From Saprospiraceae bacterium (lineage in GTDB: Bacteria > Bacteroidota > Bacteroidia > Chitinophagales > Saprospiraceae), in contig JAIPBL010000052.1 of the NCBI GenBank assembly GCA_021739645.1, forward strand, positions 1-45,157: a stretch of 45,157 nucleotides of DNA. The letters are read 5' to 3'. A program made the translations under genes and the position numbers. Numbering within the stretch: the first letter of the stretch is position 1; every line of letters begins with the position of its first letter. Below are positions 34,987 through 43,160 of this stretch, in pieces. The notes beneath the pieces are model-generated. The model did no database searches. It was not told the DNA's origin and saw nothing but the letters and a program-made list of their open reading frames with translations.

Positions 34987-35293
34987 CTTACATTCACGAG
35001 TTGGCGAAATCTATTTTTTGATTTAATAAATTGCCTAATTTCAGGCGTTAACAACGCATTTTCATGTCGAATTCATGGATTTCAAGATTTTGAATTTTTC
35101 ATTTCAAGTTTGAAACGAAACCAATGTAAAACTTGAGAACGATTTAAGTACTTGATTATCAGGGCGAGTAAATTTTTAAAATCGAATTCGCTTTGTTCAA
35201 ACCCCTGATTATCAATTACTTATTTTCATTAAACCGAAATTACGAAGAAAAATTTAAATCGCAAAATAGCCAGACGCAACTCGTGAATGTCAG
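34987..35293. mobile_element. MITE-like 307-bp element with terminal inverted repeats and 6-bp duplication
   Basis: The ends are 17-bp terminal inverted repeats with one mismatch: CTTACATTCACGAGTTG (34987-35003) and CAACTCGTGAATGTCAG (35277-35293). The hexamer TTATAT flanks the element directly on both sides (34981-34986 and 35294-35299), as a target-site duplication would. Homology between the arms continues inward for roughly 25 more bases (CTATTTTTTGATTTAA-like), and a second inner inverted repeat pairs AAGTACTTGATTATCAGGG with CCCTGATTATCAATTACTT. No ORF inside. This occupies most of the 419-bp gap between the OsmC gene and the phosphoesterase gene. Confidence 0.7.
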
Positions 35294-35352
35294 TTATATG
35301 ATTTCAATAAATTGATTTTCAACGGATTGTGAGCTGTTAGTCAGAATAAAAA

Positions 35353-36531
35353 ATGAAAAAAAGAATCATTCGATACCTAAAACACATTTTCGCAACCATA
35401 ACAGTTTTATTGTTAGTTGGGATTGCGATTTTGTTGTCCGAAGATGGGGCTATCCATTATGGGGATAATCCATTACAGATGAATTGGGAAAATGATGGGC
35501 CTTACGTATTTTTTGAAGGTGACAGCATTTTAAAAATTCAATACATCAAAGGGAATCATGAAGATGGATTTTATGCTGATTCTAAGGAATATTTGGCAGA
35601 TTCAATTTTTAATGCATCTTGCCATTTCAATTTAGATAACACCGAATTCAACTTTTCGATTGATGAAAATCAGATAAGCATTCCTGCCTCAACGTACAAT
35701 GTTGAAGGAAATATCTTCGCAGTTTCTGATATTGAGAGTAGTTATAGGACATTTCGAGATTTACTTATCAGTTCAAATGTGATAGACAAAAACTTAACTT
35801 GGTCTTATGGGAATGGTCATTTAGTTCTGGTGGGAGATTTTGTTGATAGAGGGTTTTCTACGACTCAGGTACTTTGGTTTATTTATAAACTGGAACAGGA
35901 GGCAACAAAACAAGGTGGCAAAGTTCACTTTATTTTGGGCAATCACGAATTGAAAAATATGCAAGCCAACTATGAATCTTCCTCGCCCAAATACACTCAT
36001 GTGGCTTATATCTTGGAAAAGCAACAGCATGAGTTATACAACAAAAATTCATTTATTGGCAGGTGGCTGGCAAGTAAGAATACTATGGAGTTAATCAATG
36101 GACACCTTTTTGTGCATGGAGGAATACACCCTGAAATTGCCAATATTGATATGGACTTGGACGAAATGAACGAAACTATCAGGGCAAGATATTATCAAGG
36201 TTATTTCCCAAAGAAAGAAAAATCGGACGAACAACTGCTTGTATCAACCGATAAAGGCCCTTCTTGGTATCGAGGCTATTTTAAAGACGATAATTTAACC
36301 CAAGCACAAGTAGAAGAAGGGTTGAGGAAATTTAATGCCCAAAGCGTCATAGTAGGTCATACTATTCAGTCTAAGGTGAATAAAAAGTGGAACGGTAAGG
36401 TAATTGGGATTGATGTGCAACACCCCAAGGATTTCCATAAAAATTGGCCAAGTAGAAAGTCCGAAGCCCTTTTGATTGAAAATGGGGATATTTATAGAGT
36501 GTTAGTAAATGGTAAAAAAATAAAGATGTAA
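35353..36531 (+). CDS. Membrane-anchored PPP-like metallophosphoesterase
   Basis: A 392-residue calcineurin-like phosphoesterase with an N-terminal hydrophobic anchor or signal (about 11-29, IFATITVLLLVGIAILL), so probably periplasm-facing. A beta-rich segment (about 40-115) precedes the catalytic domain. Metal motifs: SDIES with D126 and E128, G161-D162-x-x-D165-R-G, G196-N197-H198-E199, H255 and G335-H336. The first motif is D-x-E where the canonical PPP motif is D-x-H; the remaining ligands are intact, so catalysis is likely. It is AT-rich like the AraC/OsmC pair and is bounded by a MITE-like element and a repeat cluster. Substrate unknown. Confidence 0.85.
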   Translation: MKKRIIRYLKHIFATITVLLLVGIAILLSEDGAIHYGDNPLQMNWENDGPYVFFEGDSILKIQYIKGNHEDGFYADSKEYLADSIFNASCHFNLDNTEFNFSIDENQISIPASTYNVEGNIFAVSDIESSYRTFRDLLISSNVIDKNLTWSYGNGHLVLVGDFVDRGFSTTQVLWFIYKLEQEATKQGGKVHFILGNHELKNMQANYESSSPKYTHVAYILEKQQHELYNKNSFIGRWLASKNTMELINGHLFVHGGIHPEIANIDMDLDEMNETIRARYYQGYFPKKEKSDEQLLVSTDKGPSWYRGYFKDDNLTQAQVEEGLRKFNAQSVIVGHTIQSKVNKKWNGKVIGIDVQHPKDFHKNWPSRKSEALLIENGDIYRVLVNGKKIKM

Positions 36532-36576
36532 AGTGTTGCTATACTTTGGAGCGCCAGGTTTTGTCCATTTGAAATT

Positions 36577-36629
36577 GCAGTATAGCTATTGGCTATTGGC
36601 CGTTGGCCAATAGCCAATAGCTATACTGC
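36577..36629. repeat. Perfect 25-bp inverted repeat with 3-nt loop
   Basis: The arms 36577-36601 and 36605-36629 are perfect reverse complements over 25 bp, separated only by GTT. They contain the repeated words CTATTGG/CCAATAG. Found 45 bp after the phosphoesterase stop codon. Position suits a transcription stop, but there is no T run. Stems of this perfection are also preferred recombination or replication-slippage substrates. Confidence 0.9.
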
Positions 36630-36632
36630 GCA

Positions 36633-36738
36633 CTAATAGGTTTTGTGCATTTTGAATTTTGAACAAAACTACAAAATGCTAGTGTTTGTTGAGGTTTTGC
36701 AAATTTTTCAGGATATTGATTTGCACAAAACCTATTAG
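36633..36738. repeat. 17-bp inverted repeat around a 72-bp core
   Basis: CTAATAGGTTTTGTGCA (36633-36649) and TGCACAAAACCTATTAG (36722-36738) are perfect reverse complements. The core is AT-rich. A related sequence, AGGTTTTGTCCATTTGAAATT, with one base difference and one gap, lies just before the preceding hairpin near 36557. It looks like a dispersed repeat unit rather than a gene. Confidence 0.8.
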
Positions 36739-36766
36739 CGCAGAGTATAACGGCCAGAAGTATAAC

Positions 36767-36843
36767 AACGGCTTGTTGTCCATGCCGCCGAACAGCCAGC
36801 CCGCAAACCCAACGCACGGCGGCACGGCAGCAAGCCAACCGTT
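36767..36843. repeat. Interrupted palindrome of attC-like shape
   Basis: The left arm 36767-36790 (AACGGCTTGTTG...) pairs with the right arm 36817-36843 (...CAAGCCAACCGTT) with a few unpaired extra bases on one side, loop 26 nt. The outer ends read TAACAACGG and CCGTTA. Imperfect arms with extra bases resemble integron attC sites, but the outer ends do not match the GTTRRRY core. The following 36844-36940 shows nothing further. Confidence 0.6.
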
Positions 36844-36940
36844 ACCAAACAATAGGGAATGAAATGACTTGCTATTAAAGCCATCCCATTGCCGATATCA
36901 TAAATCGTTCCTCGTCCCAAAGGGATAAATAAATCCAAAC

Positions 36941-38224
36941 TCACAAATTCTTCGGATGCGGCTCCCCTAACTTATCCAAGCTCTTCGCCACAATCATCGA
37001 AACGCTGAGGTCGCTGGTGACGTTGGCGATGGTGCGGCACATGTCCAGCGGTCGGTCAACGGCGAAGATGAGCGCCAGGCCCGCCTCCGGGATGCCCGCT
37101 TGCGCCAGCACGATGACGAGCATGACCATGCCCGCTCCCGGCACAGCTGCCGTGCCAATGCTGGCCAGTGTTGCCGTTAGGATGATGCCGAGCTGTGCAC
37201 CCAGGCCGAGGCCCATGCCAAATGCCTGAGCGATGAACACCGCCGCTACGCCCTGGTAAAGCGCCGTGCCGTCCATGTTGATGGTGGCACCGATGGGCAA
37301 CACGAAACTGGCCACCTCCTCGTCCACACCGAGGTGCTCCTCGGCCCGCTCCATCGAAACGGGAAGCGTAGCGGCACTGGAACTGGTGCTGAACGCCAGC
37401 AACTGCGCCGGGGCAATGCCCCGTAGGAAGAAGCCGTAGCCCTTTTTGGCATAGGTTTTTACTAAAAAAGGATAGAAGCCGAAAATGAGGATAGAAAGGC
37501 CGAGCAGCACACAGAAGGAGTAGCCGAGCAGCGCCACCAGCAGGTCGGTGGAGGGCAGCTCGAAAATGAGCGAGGCGAGCAGCGCAAAGACGCCAATCGG
37601 CGCAAAAAGCATGATGATGTCAATGAGTTTCATGATGACCTCGTTGGCGCCGTCAAAAAAGGCCACCACAGGTTTGGCCTGTTCTTCGGGGATGAGGATG
37701 AGGCCGATTCCGAAGAAAATCACGAAGAAAATCACCTTCAACATGCTGGAATTTTCGGTGGCAGCTTTGAAAAGGTTGTCGGGCACCATGTCCACCAAGG
37801 GCTGGAGGGGGCCGCTTTTTCGGACGTCTTCGGCGGCCTTGATTTTGTCGGCGGCGCTGTCCGCAAACTTCTCGGACATCATGTCCCGAGTTTCCGGCTT
37901 GATGAAATGGCCGGGCTTTATGACGTTGACGACGACCAAGCCGACACTGATGGCAACGGCAGTGGTAAGCACGTAAATGCCAAAAGTGCGCCCACCCATT
38001 TTGCCGAGTTTGCGAATGTCCTTCAGGTTAGCCACGCCGGTGATGAGCGAGGTGACGATGAGCGGTACGGCAATCATTTTCAGCAGGTTGATGAAGATGG
38101 TGCCGAAGGGTTTTACCCAGTCTGCGATGTACTCGCCCCAGCCCATTTCCGCCCCCAAAAGGCCGAAAAGGATACCTGCTGCGATGCCGATGAGGATTTG
38201 CCAGTGTAGCGCCAGTTTTTTCAT
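36941..38224 (-). CDS. Dicarboxylate/amino acid:cation symporter (DAACS), copy 1
   Basis: A 427-residue sodium- or proton-coupled symporter of the DAACS family (GltP/DctA type), inner membrane, with eight helices and two re-entrant hairpins. Hallmarks: STSSSAATLPVS (hairpin 1), NMDGTALYQ (helix 7), GIPEAGLALIF (hairpin 2), and D-M-C-R-T-x-x-N-V-x-x-D (helix 8; R and D contact substrate). A non-conserved loop near 115-145 is present in both copies. Substrate is likely glutamate, aspartate or C4-dicarboxylates. Highly similar to the next gene, so a tandem duplicate. Na+ coupling would use the gradient made by the Na+-NQR; this is inference. Confidence 0.93.
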   Translation of the reverse strand: MKKLALHWQILIGIAAGILFGLLGAEMGWGEYIADWVKPFGTIFINLLKMIAVPLIVTSLITGVANLKDIRKLGKMGGRTFGIYVLTTAVAISVGLVVVNVIKPGHFIKPETRDMMSEKFADSAADKIKAAEDVRKSGPLQPLVDMVPDNLFKAATENSSMLKVIFFVIFFGIGLILIPEEQAKPVVAFFDGANEVIMKLIDIIMLFAPIGVFALLASLIFELPSTDLLVALLGYSFCVLLGLSILIFGFYPFLVKTYAKKGYGFFLRGIAPAQLLAFSTSSSAATLPVSMERAEEHLGVDEEVASFVLPIGATINMDGTALYQGVAAVFIAQAFGMGLGLGAQLGIILTATLASIGTAAVPGAGMVMLVIVLAQAGIPEAGLALIFAVDRPLDMCRTIANVTSDLSVSMIVAKSLDKLGEPHPKNL

Positions 38225-38459
38225 AAAATCAAGGTTGAAATTGAACGAAGGCCCATGCCTTAGCGGCCAAAATAGCCAAGTTTTTCAAACTTCTGATTTG
38301 AACTTGCCCAAAATCACCGTAGGCAGTCGGGCAAGGGGGTTAACTCCCTACCAATTTGCGGCGCCCTCCCACTTTACCTTGACGGCAATTGCGAAGCAGT
38401 TCCCAATGAAGTTTGCCATGGTGGGGCCATGTCCATCGGCAACAAGTTATCACCTCATT

Positions 38460-39746
38460 TCACCATAAATTTTTCACCTTCGGTTCCCCCAATTTGTCCA
38501 AATTTTTTGCAATAATCGTAGTGACCGTCAGGTCACTTGTCACGTTGGCCACGGTGCGGCACATGTCCAGTGGACGGTCCACGGCGAAAATGAGGGCCAA
38601 GCCCGCTTCTGGGATGCCAGCCTGTGCCAGCACGATGACCAGCATGACCATACCTGCCCCTGGCACTGCTGCAGAGCCAATACTGGCCAGCGTTGCCGTC
38701 AGGATGATGCCCAGCTGTGCTCCCAAATCAAGTTGCATCCCAAAGGCTTGCGCAATGAAAACGGCTGCCACGCCCTGGTACAGTGCCGTGCCATCCATGT
38801 TCACCGTGGCGCCAATGGGCAGCACGAAGCTCGCCACTTCTTCGTCCACGCCGAGATGCTCCATCGCCCGCTCCATCGAGACAGGCAAGGTGGCGGCGCT
38901 GGAACTGGTGCTGAACGCAAGCAACTGCGCTGGGGCAATGCCCTTCATGAAAAAGGAGTAGCCCCGCTTTGCGAAGGTTTTGACGAGGAAAGGATAAATG
39001 CCGAAAATGAGTAAGGCGAGGCCCAACACGACACAGCCCGCATAACCGAGCAGGGCCAACAACAGGTCGGGAGAGGGCAACTCGACGATGAGGGACGAAA
39101 GCAAGGCGAAGACGCCTATCGGGGCGAAGAGCATGATAATGTCAATCAGTTTCATAATGACCTCGTTGGCACCGCCAAAAAAATCCACGACAGGCTTGGC
39201 CTGTGCGGCTGGAATGAGGATGAGGCCAATGCCGAATAGCACGACGAAGAAAATCACTTGGAGCATGTTCGTGTTTTCGGTTGCCGCCTTAAATAAGTTA
39301 TCAGGGACGATATCCACGAGCGGCTGAAGCGGGCCACTGTTTTTGGCACTTTCGGCAGCTTTGATTTTGTCGGCGGCGTTTCCCGCAAACTTCTCCATCA
39401 TCTCCGACCGGGTTTCTTCCTGAATGAAATTCCCCGGTTGGACGATGTTGACAATCACCAATCCAATACAGATGGCAATGGCCGTGGTGAGGATGAAAAT
39501 GCCGAAAGTCCGCCCTCCCATCTTGCCCAGCTTATTGATGTCCTTCAGGTCGGCGACACCCTTCACGAGCGAAGTGACGATGAGGGGCACCGCTATCATC
39601 TTCAGAAGATTGATGAAAATGGTGCCGAAGGGTTTTATCCAATCTTTGACAAAAATGGCCCAGCCCATTTTTGCCGCAAATAGGCCGAAAATGATGCCGG
39701 CTGCAATGCCAATAAGGATTTGCCAGTGAAGCGCTAGTTTTTTCAT
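38460..39746 (-). CDS. Dicarboxylate/amino acid:cation symporter (DAACS), copy 2
   Basis: A 428-residue paralogue of the adjacent symporter, about four in five residues the same by eye, with all family hallmarks kept (STSSSAATLPVS, NMDGTALYQ, GIPEAG, DMCRT). Differences cluster in the first 60 residues, the loop at about 110-145 and the C-terminus, so both copies appear functional. The 235-bp gap between the copies lacks a clear promoter or terminator; joint transcription is possible. Copy 2 is upstream. Substrate differences cannot be read from sequence. Confidence 0.93.
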   Translation of the reverse strand: MKKLALHWQILIGIAAGIIFGLFAAKMGWAIFVKDWIKPFGTIFINLLKMIAVPLIVTSLVKGVADLKDINKLGKMGGRTFGIFILTTAIAICIGLVIVNIVQPGNFIQEETRSEMMEKFAGNAADKIKAAESAKNSGPLQPLVDIVPDNLFKAATENTNMLQVIFFVVLFGIGLILIPAAQAKPVVDFFGGANEVIMKLIDIIMLFAPIGVFALLSSLIVELPSPDLLLALLGYAGCVVLGLALLIFGIYPFLVKTFAKRGYSFFMKGIAPAQLLAFSTSSSAATLPVSMERAMEHLGVDEEVASFVLPIGATVNMDGTALYQGVAAVFIAQAFGMQLDLGAQLGIILTATLASIGSAAVPGAGMVMLVIVLAQAGIPEAGLALIFAVDRPLDMCRTVANVTSDLTVTTIIAKNLDKLGEPKVKNLW

Positions 39747-40050
39747 GAAAGTGGAAATGGGTTGAGATAGTTCGATATGGTTTGGGGCGGTTAGATGTGG
39801 CTGAAAAAACAGCGTATTTGAATAGGAATTGTTCTGTACAAGTAGCAGACTTCCACAAGTTCAATCTATTTCAAACAACACCAACAATGCCAACCCATAA
39901 AACTGGCGGGCAAGTTACCCAACTTTTTCATTCTCAAAAACCGGCGCTGTTTTCAGCATAGGGCAAACGCACCAAAATGGAAATAAAGGTGCGCCGCGGC
40001 TTTGAAAAATTTGATGTGTTTGCACTGTTTCATCAGCAGTGTTTTTGGAG
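39747..40050. other. Gap upstream of symporter copy 2
   Basis: About 300 bp between the symporter start codon and the end of the PD40 protein gene, both on the minus strand. I find no consensus -7 box for the symporters, no convincing hairpin with a T run, and no gene. The small reading frames here lack recognisable content. Confidence 0.5.
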
Positions 40051-41022
40051 TTACTGGGTCGCCTCTCCCGTGCTGTAGGAAACATTGAGCGGAGTAGCCG
40101 GTACTGTTTTCTTCACTTCGTAAATATCGAAGCAACCGAACCCTTCCACACTTCCAGTGCAAAGCGAGCCGGGGCGGTCGGAGGCGAGGTAGCCCGTTTG
40201 CGAGGATTCGTGGTAGGTGTAAAACATATCGTCGTAGGCTGAATTGAAGGGCCTGCCGAGGTTCTGCGGGCTGGCCCAGTTGCCATCCTTGTTTTTTTGT
40301 GCCGCAAAAATATCGAACCTGCCCTGCCCTTTCAGGCCGTTGGAGCTGAAAAACAAGGTCTGCCCCGTTTGGCTGAAACTCGGCGTCACTTCGTCTTCCG
40401 GGGTGTTGAACGGTAGGCAAACGGGCGCTTCAAACTTGCCATCCCAAGTAATGGTACTGGCCCAGATGTCCATTTTGCCCTTGCCACCTGCCCGGTTGGA
40501 GGCAAAAAACAAGGTGTATTTCTTGAGGGTGGCATCCCATCCGATGGCGGGTTGGGCGGTGTTCGCCCCCCGTGCGTTGATGAATTCTGGCAGTCTTTGG
40601 GCGACGCCCCAAGTGCCTTCGTACTCGCGGTCACGGTACCAGATTTCACATTTCTGCATGGCCTCGTCCCGACAAAGCGTGAAATACATGCGACTTGCAT
40701 CGGGCATCAGTGTAGGACAGGCAATGTGGCTTTCGTTATTTTTAGGATTGAATTCAGCATCGACAGTTGGTTCATGACCGGGCGTGTACGAAAATATTCG
40801 GCTGATGGCAGTACCACCGACCGTCTCTTGTCGAAGGCTGGAAAAATAGACCCGGTCGCCGTAACGGACAGGTGCAAAGTCAGCGATGGGCGAGTTCATC
40901 GTGTTGTCAAACCGTTTGACTTGAATGTTGGAATTTGCTTTGGAGGTGTTTTTTGGTTGCTGTGCAGCCAAGTTGGCGAATGCAAGGATGCATCCTACAA
41001 GCGTAAGGATTCTGGTTAACAT
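40051..41022 (-). CDS. PD40 beta-propeller protein, PorE-like but shortened
   Basis: A 323-residue exported protein: signal peptide (about 1-20, ending ANLAAQ), then a PD40/WD40-like propeller (about 45-300) with blades marked by VYFSSLR, SRMYFTLCRDE, YTLFFASNRAGGKGKMDIW, TLFFSSNGLKGQGRFDIF and GYLASDRPG...FDIYEV. It is a paralogue of the propeller part of the next gene upstream but lacks that protein's N-terminal TPR and C-terminal regulatory domain. In the T9SS protein PorE the same propeller is followed by an OmpA-like peptidoglycan-binding domain, absent here. Probably periplasmic or surface-located; function unknown. Confidence 0.85.
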   Translation of the reverse strand: MLTRILTLVGCILAFANLAAQQPKNTSKANSNIQVKRFDNTMNSPIADFAPVRYGDRVYFSSLRQETVGGTAISRIFSYTPGHEPTVDAEFNPKNNESHIACPTLMPDASRMYFTLCRDEAMQKCEIWYRDREYEGTWGVAQRLPEFINARGANTAQPAIGWDATLKKYTLFFASNRAGGKGKMDIWASTITWDGKFEAPVCLPFNTPEDEVTPSFSQTGQTLFFSSNGLKGQGRFDIFAAQKNKDGNWASPQNLGRPFNSAYDDMFYTYHESSQTGYLASDRPGSLCTGSVEGFGCFDIYEVKKTVPATPLNVSYSTGEATQ

Positions 41023-41179
41023 GTTACGTAAGTTTTGGTTGTAAGAAATAAAAGCTAAGTCCGTTGTCGGACAATGGTTAAAATCGTAAGTGAATTGTCA
41101 GTAAAAACCGTGTAGAATGAAACCAGAAGAAGTTTGTAGAAATCGAGTTGTGGAGAAGGAGATGGTAAGAATTGTGGTG

Positions 41180-41210
41180 CAAAGATACGGCGGGATGTGA
41201 CAGAAGGCAA
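41180..41210 (-). promoter_or_regulatory. Bacteroidota-type promoter of the PD40 gene
   Basis: Minus-strand TTG (41208-41210), a 20-nt spacer and TATCTTTG (41180-41187) match the -33/-7 consensus. Transcription from near 41174 gives a 150-nt leader for the gene starting at 41022. The rest of the 41023-41372 gap holds two copies of CCATCCAAATTCT (near 41259 and 41310) and nothing else I recognise. Confidence 0.75.
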
Positions 41211-41372
41211 GGGGTTGGCATTTTGCGCTAGCAAATCGAAGCAGATGGGTATTTTATCCATCCAAATTCTACCACAAATATTAAGTGATTGAAAATGAGT
41301 TGGTTAGCCATCCAAATTCTAGGTTTGAGGGTCAAATTGCGGAGCAAAAAAAAAATTGATTTCCTGAAAAAA

Positions 41373-42932
41373 TCATGGGTCAAGTGGGCTTTTAAGGTAA
41401 ATCTGGCGATCCAGTTGAATGAAATAACTGATGTCCTCGGTACTGAACTCGAAACTATACGAGGCGTATCCACCTGCCGTCACGGTGATTAGGTAGCGTT
41501 TCCCAGCTTCCAGTTTTAATTGGATTTCGTTCTGGTTATTTCGAGCAGCGAAAGAGCCTATTTCACCTGAGTTGACGTCTTTGACATATACTTGGGGGGC
41601 GTAAACGGGTGCGTTGTCCAGCGAGCGGAACACCTTCAATTGTAGTTCAGCGAATATGCGGGCTTCATAAATATCGAGGTTGCCAAAATCCTTGTTGTTT
41701 TCGTTGGGCCGGTTGGAAACGAGGTAGGCATTTTGGCTTCTGGCATGGTAACTATAATAGGTTTCATCGTATGCGCTGTTCAGCATTTCGCCAAGATTTT
41801 CCGGCACATTCCACTCGCCATCGCTGGTTTTGGATTCCCTGAAAATATCAAAACCACCCTTTCCGGGCCAGCCATTTGAACTAAAAAACAGGGTTTGGGT
41901 CAATTGGTGGAAAAACGGCGTGACATCGTCCTGCGGGGTGTTGAATGGGAGACAAAACGGCTTGTCAAAGGAGCCGTCCTTGTTGATTACGCTGCACCAA
42001 ATGTCCATTCCACCACGGCCACCCGGCCTATTGCTTGCATAGTATAGTATGTATTTTTTCTGGATTTTGTCCCAGCCAATGGAAGGCTGTGTAGCAGAAT
42101 AGCCCCTCATGTTTACCTGCCCTGGGAGCCTTTTTGCGGCCCCCCAATTGCCTTCGTATCCGCGCTCCCGGAACCAGATTTCACAATCCTCATTTTTAGT
42201 AAAATCGCCTTTGCATATTGTGTAGAAAACCTTGCTTGCATCGGGTGTGAGTGACACATCACCAGCACTGAGGTCGGGTTTGTTGGGATTTCCTTCAAAG
42301 GATGTAGCTGCATAACCTGGCCTTGCCTCATAAATGCGGCTTACTTCAACCTTGTTGTGGTTTCGCCTTTCTTTATCAACCTCCACCATGGTGGTGAAGT
42401 ACATCTTATCGCCGTAGCGAAGCGGTGCAAAATCTGGTTTCGAAGTATTGATGTTGCCGGGAATTTGGTGCGTAGCAAGTGGATTCTCTTTGGTCCGAAC
42501 ATCTTTTCCCATGGATTTCAGTGCCTCAATTGCCAAGTATGCTAACAGGTTATTGGCTTCGTTGTGTTCATTGATATATTTTTGGTACAAAAACTTGGCG
42601 TCACTAGTCTTGTTCAAGTCCAGTTTCACCCCTGCCAACTGGAAGTCAGTGACAGCAAAATAGCCTACTTTCGCTTTGTTTGGAATTCGCTCCAGATAAC
42701 TCTCTGCCTTTTGAAAATCACCGGAAAGCCGAGCCGCTTCGCCCGCTACAAACAGGGAGGTAATATTGACTGAGTCAATTTCCAAAACCTTCCCACATAA
42801 CAACAGGGCAGACTGATAGTCTCTAGAATGGAAGGCAGTGAGTGCTTTCTTTTCGTAGTTTTCCAAGTATTGCCCAATTGCAAGGTTGGAGCTCAGCATG
42901 AATGCTGCCAATAGAATGTTCCAAATACGCAT
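41373..42932 (-). CDS. TPR-PD40-CRD protein, PorE-like without OmpA domain
   Basis: A 519-residue exported protein: signal peptide (about 1-20), TPR-like helices (about 22-130, KALTAFHSRDYQSALLLCGKV), PD40 propeller (about 150-410, YILYYASNRPGGRGGMDIW, TLFFSSNGWPGKGGFDIF) and a carboxypeptidase-regulatory-like beta domain (about 415-510, AELQLKVFRSLDNAPVYAPQ, ITVTAGGYASYSFEF). This is the domain order of PorE, a T9SS component, but PorE continues with an OmpA-like domain that anchors it to peptidoglycan; here the gene simply ends. I see no OmpA remnant after the stop codon. Paralogue of the shorter neighbour. Possible T9SS or envelope role, unproven. Confidence 0.85.
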   Translation of the reverse strand: MRIWNILLAAFMLSSNLAIGQYLENYEKKALTAFHSRDYQSALLLCGKVLEIDSVNITSLFVAGEAARLSGDFQKAESYLERIPNKAKVGYFAVTDFQLAGVKLDLNKTSDAKFLYQKYINEHNEANNLLAYLAIEALKSMGKDVRTKENPLATHQIPGNINTSKPDFAPLRYGDKMYFTTMVEVDKERRNHNKVEVSRIYEARPGYAATSFEGNPNKPDLSAGDVSLTPDASKVFYTICKGDFTKNEDCEIWFRERGYEGNWGAAKRLPGQVNMRGYSATQPSIGWDKIQKKYILYYASNRPGGRGGMDIWCSVINKDGSFDKPFCLPFNTPQDDVTPFFHQLTQTLFFSSNGWPGKGGFDIFRESKTSDGEWNVPENLGEMLNSAYDETYYSYHARSQNAYLVSNRPNENNKDFGNLDIYEARIFAELQLKVFRSLDNAPVYAPQVYVKDVNSGEIGSFAARNNQNEIQLKLEAGKRYLITVTAGGYASYSFEFSTEDISYFIQLDRQIYLKSPLDP

Positions 42933-43160
42933 ATTGTGGTCAAATTGAAGTGTTTGCGGCCTGATACAATTCCCTATCTTAATTAAATGGAGTGTGCTAG
43001 TCTATGAGCCTATCATGCAGATTATCCGTTTGGAATCAAATACTAAGCCATAGGGGAAATTGATAATTTGACAAAAACCGTTAAAAAATATCCCATTCAA
43101 AATTGAACCCATCCCGATTCTCCGTGTACAATGCCCTGTATTTTTTAAACTTTGACCATC

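Noticed and set aside
36593-36944. Short minus-strand ORFs in the repeat cluster
   Set aside because: They are translations of inverted-repeat DNA; stops and starts fall at repeat borders and no domain is seen.
41373-41400. Frameshift removing an OmpA domain from the PorE-like protein
   Set aside because: I looked for OmpA-like sequence after the stop codon and saw none; the gene appears to end naturally.
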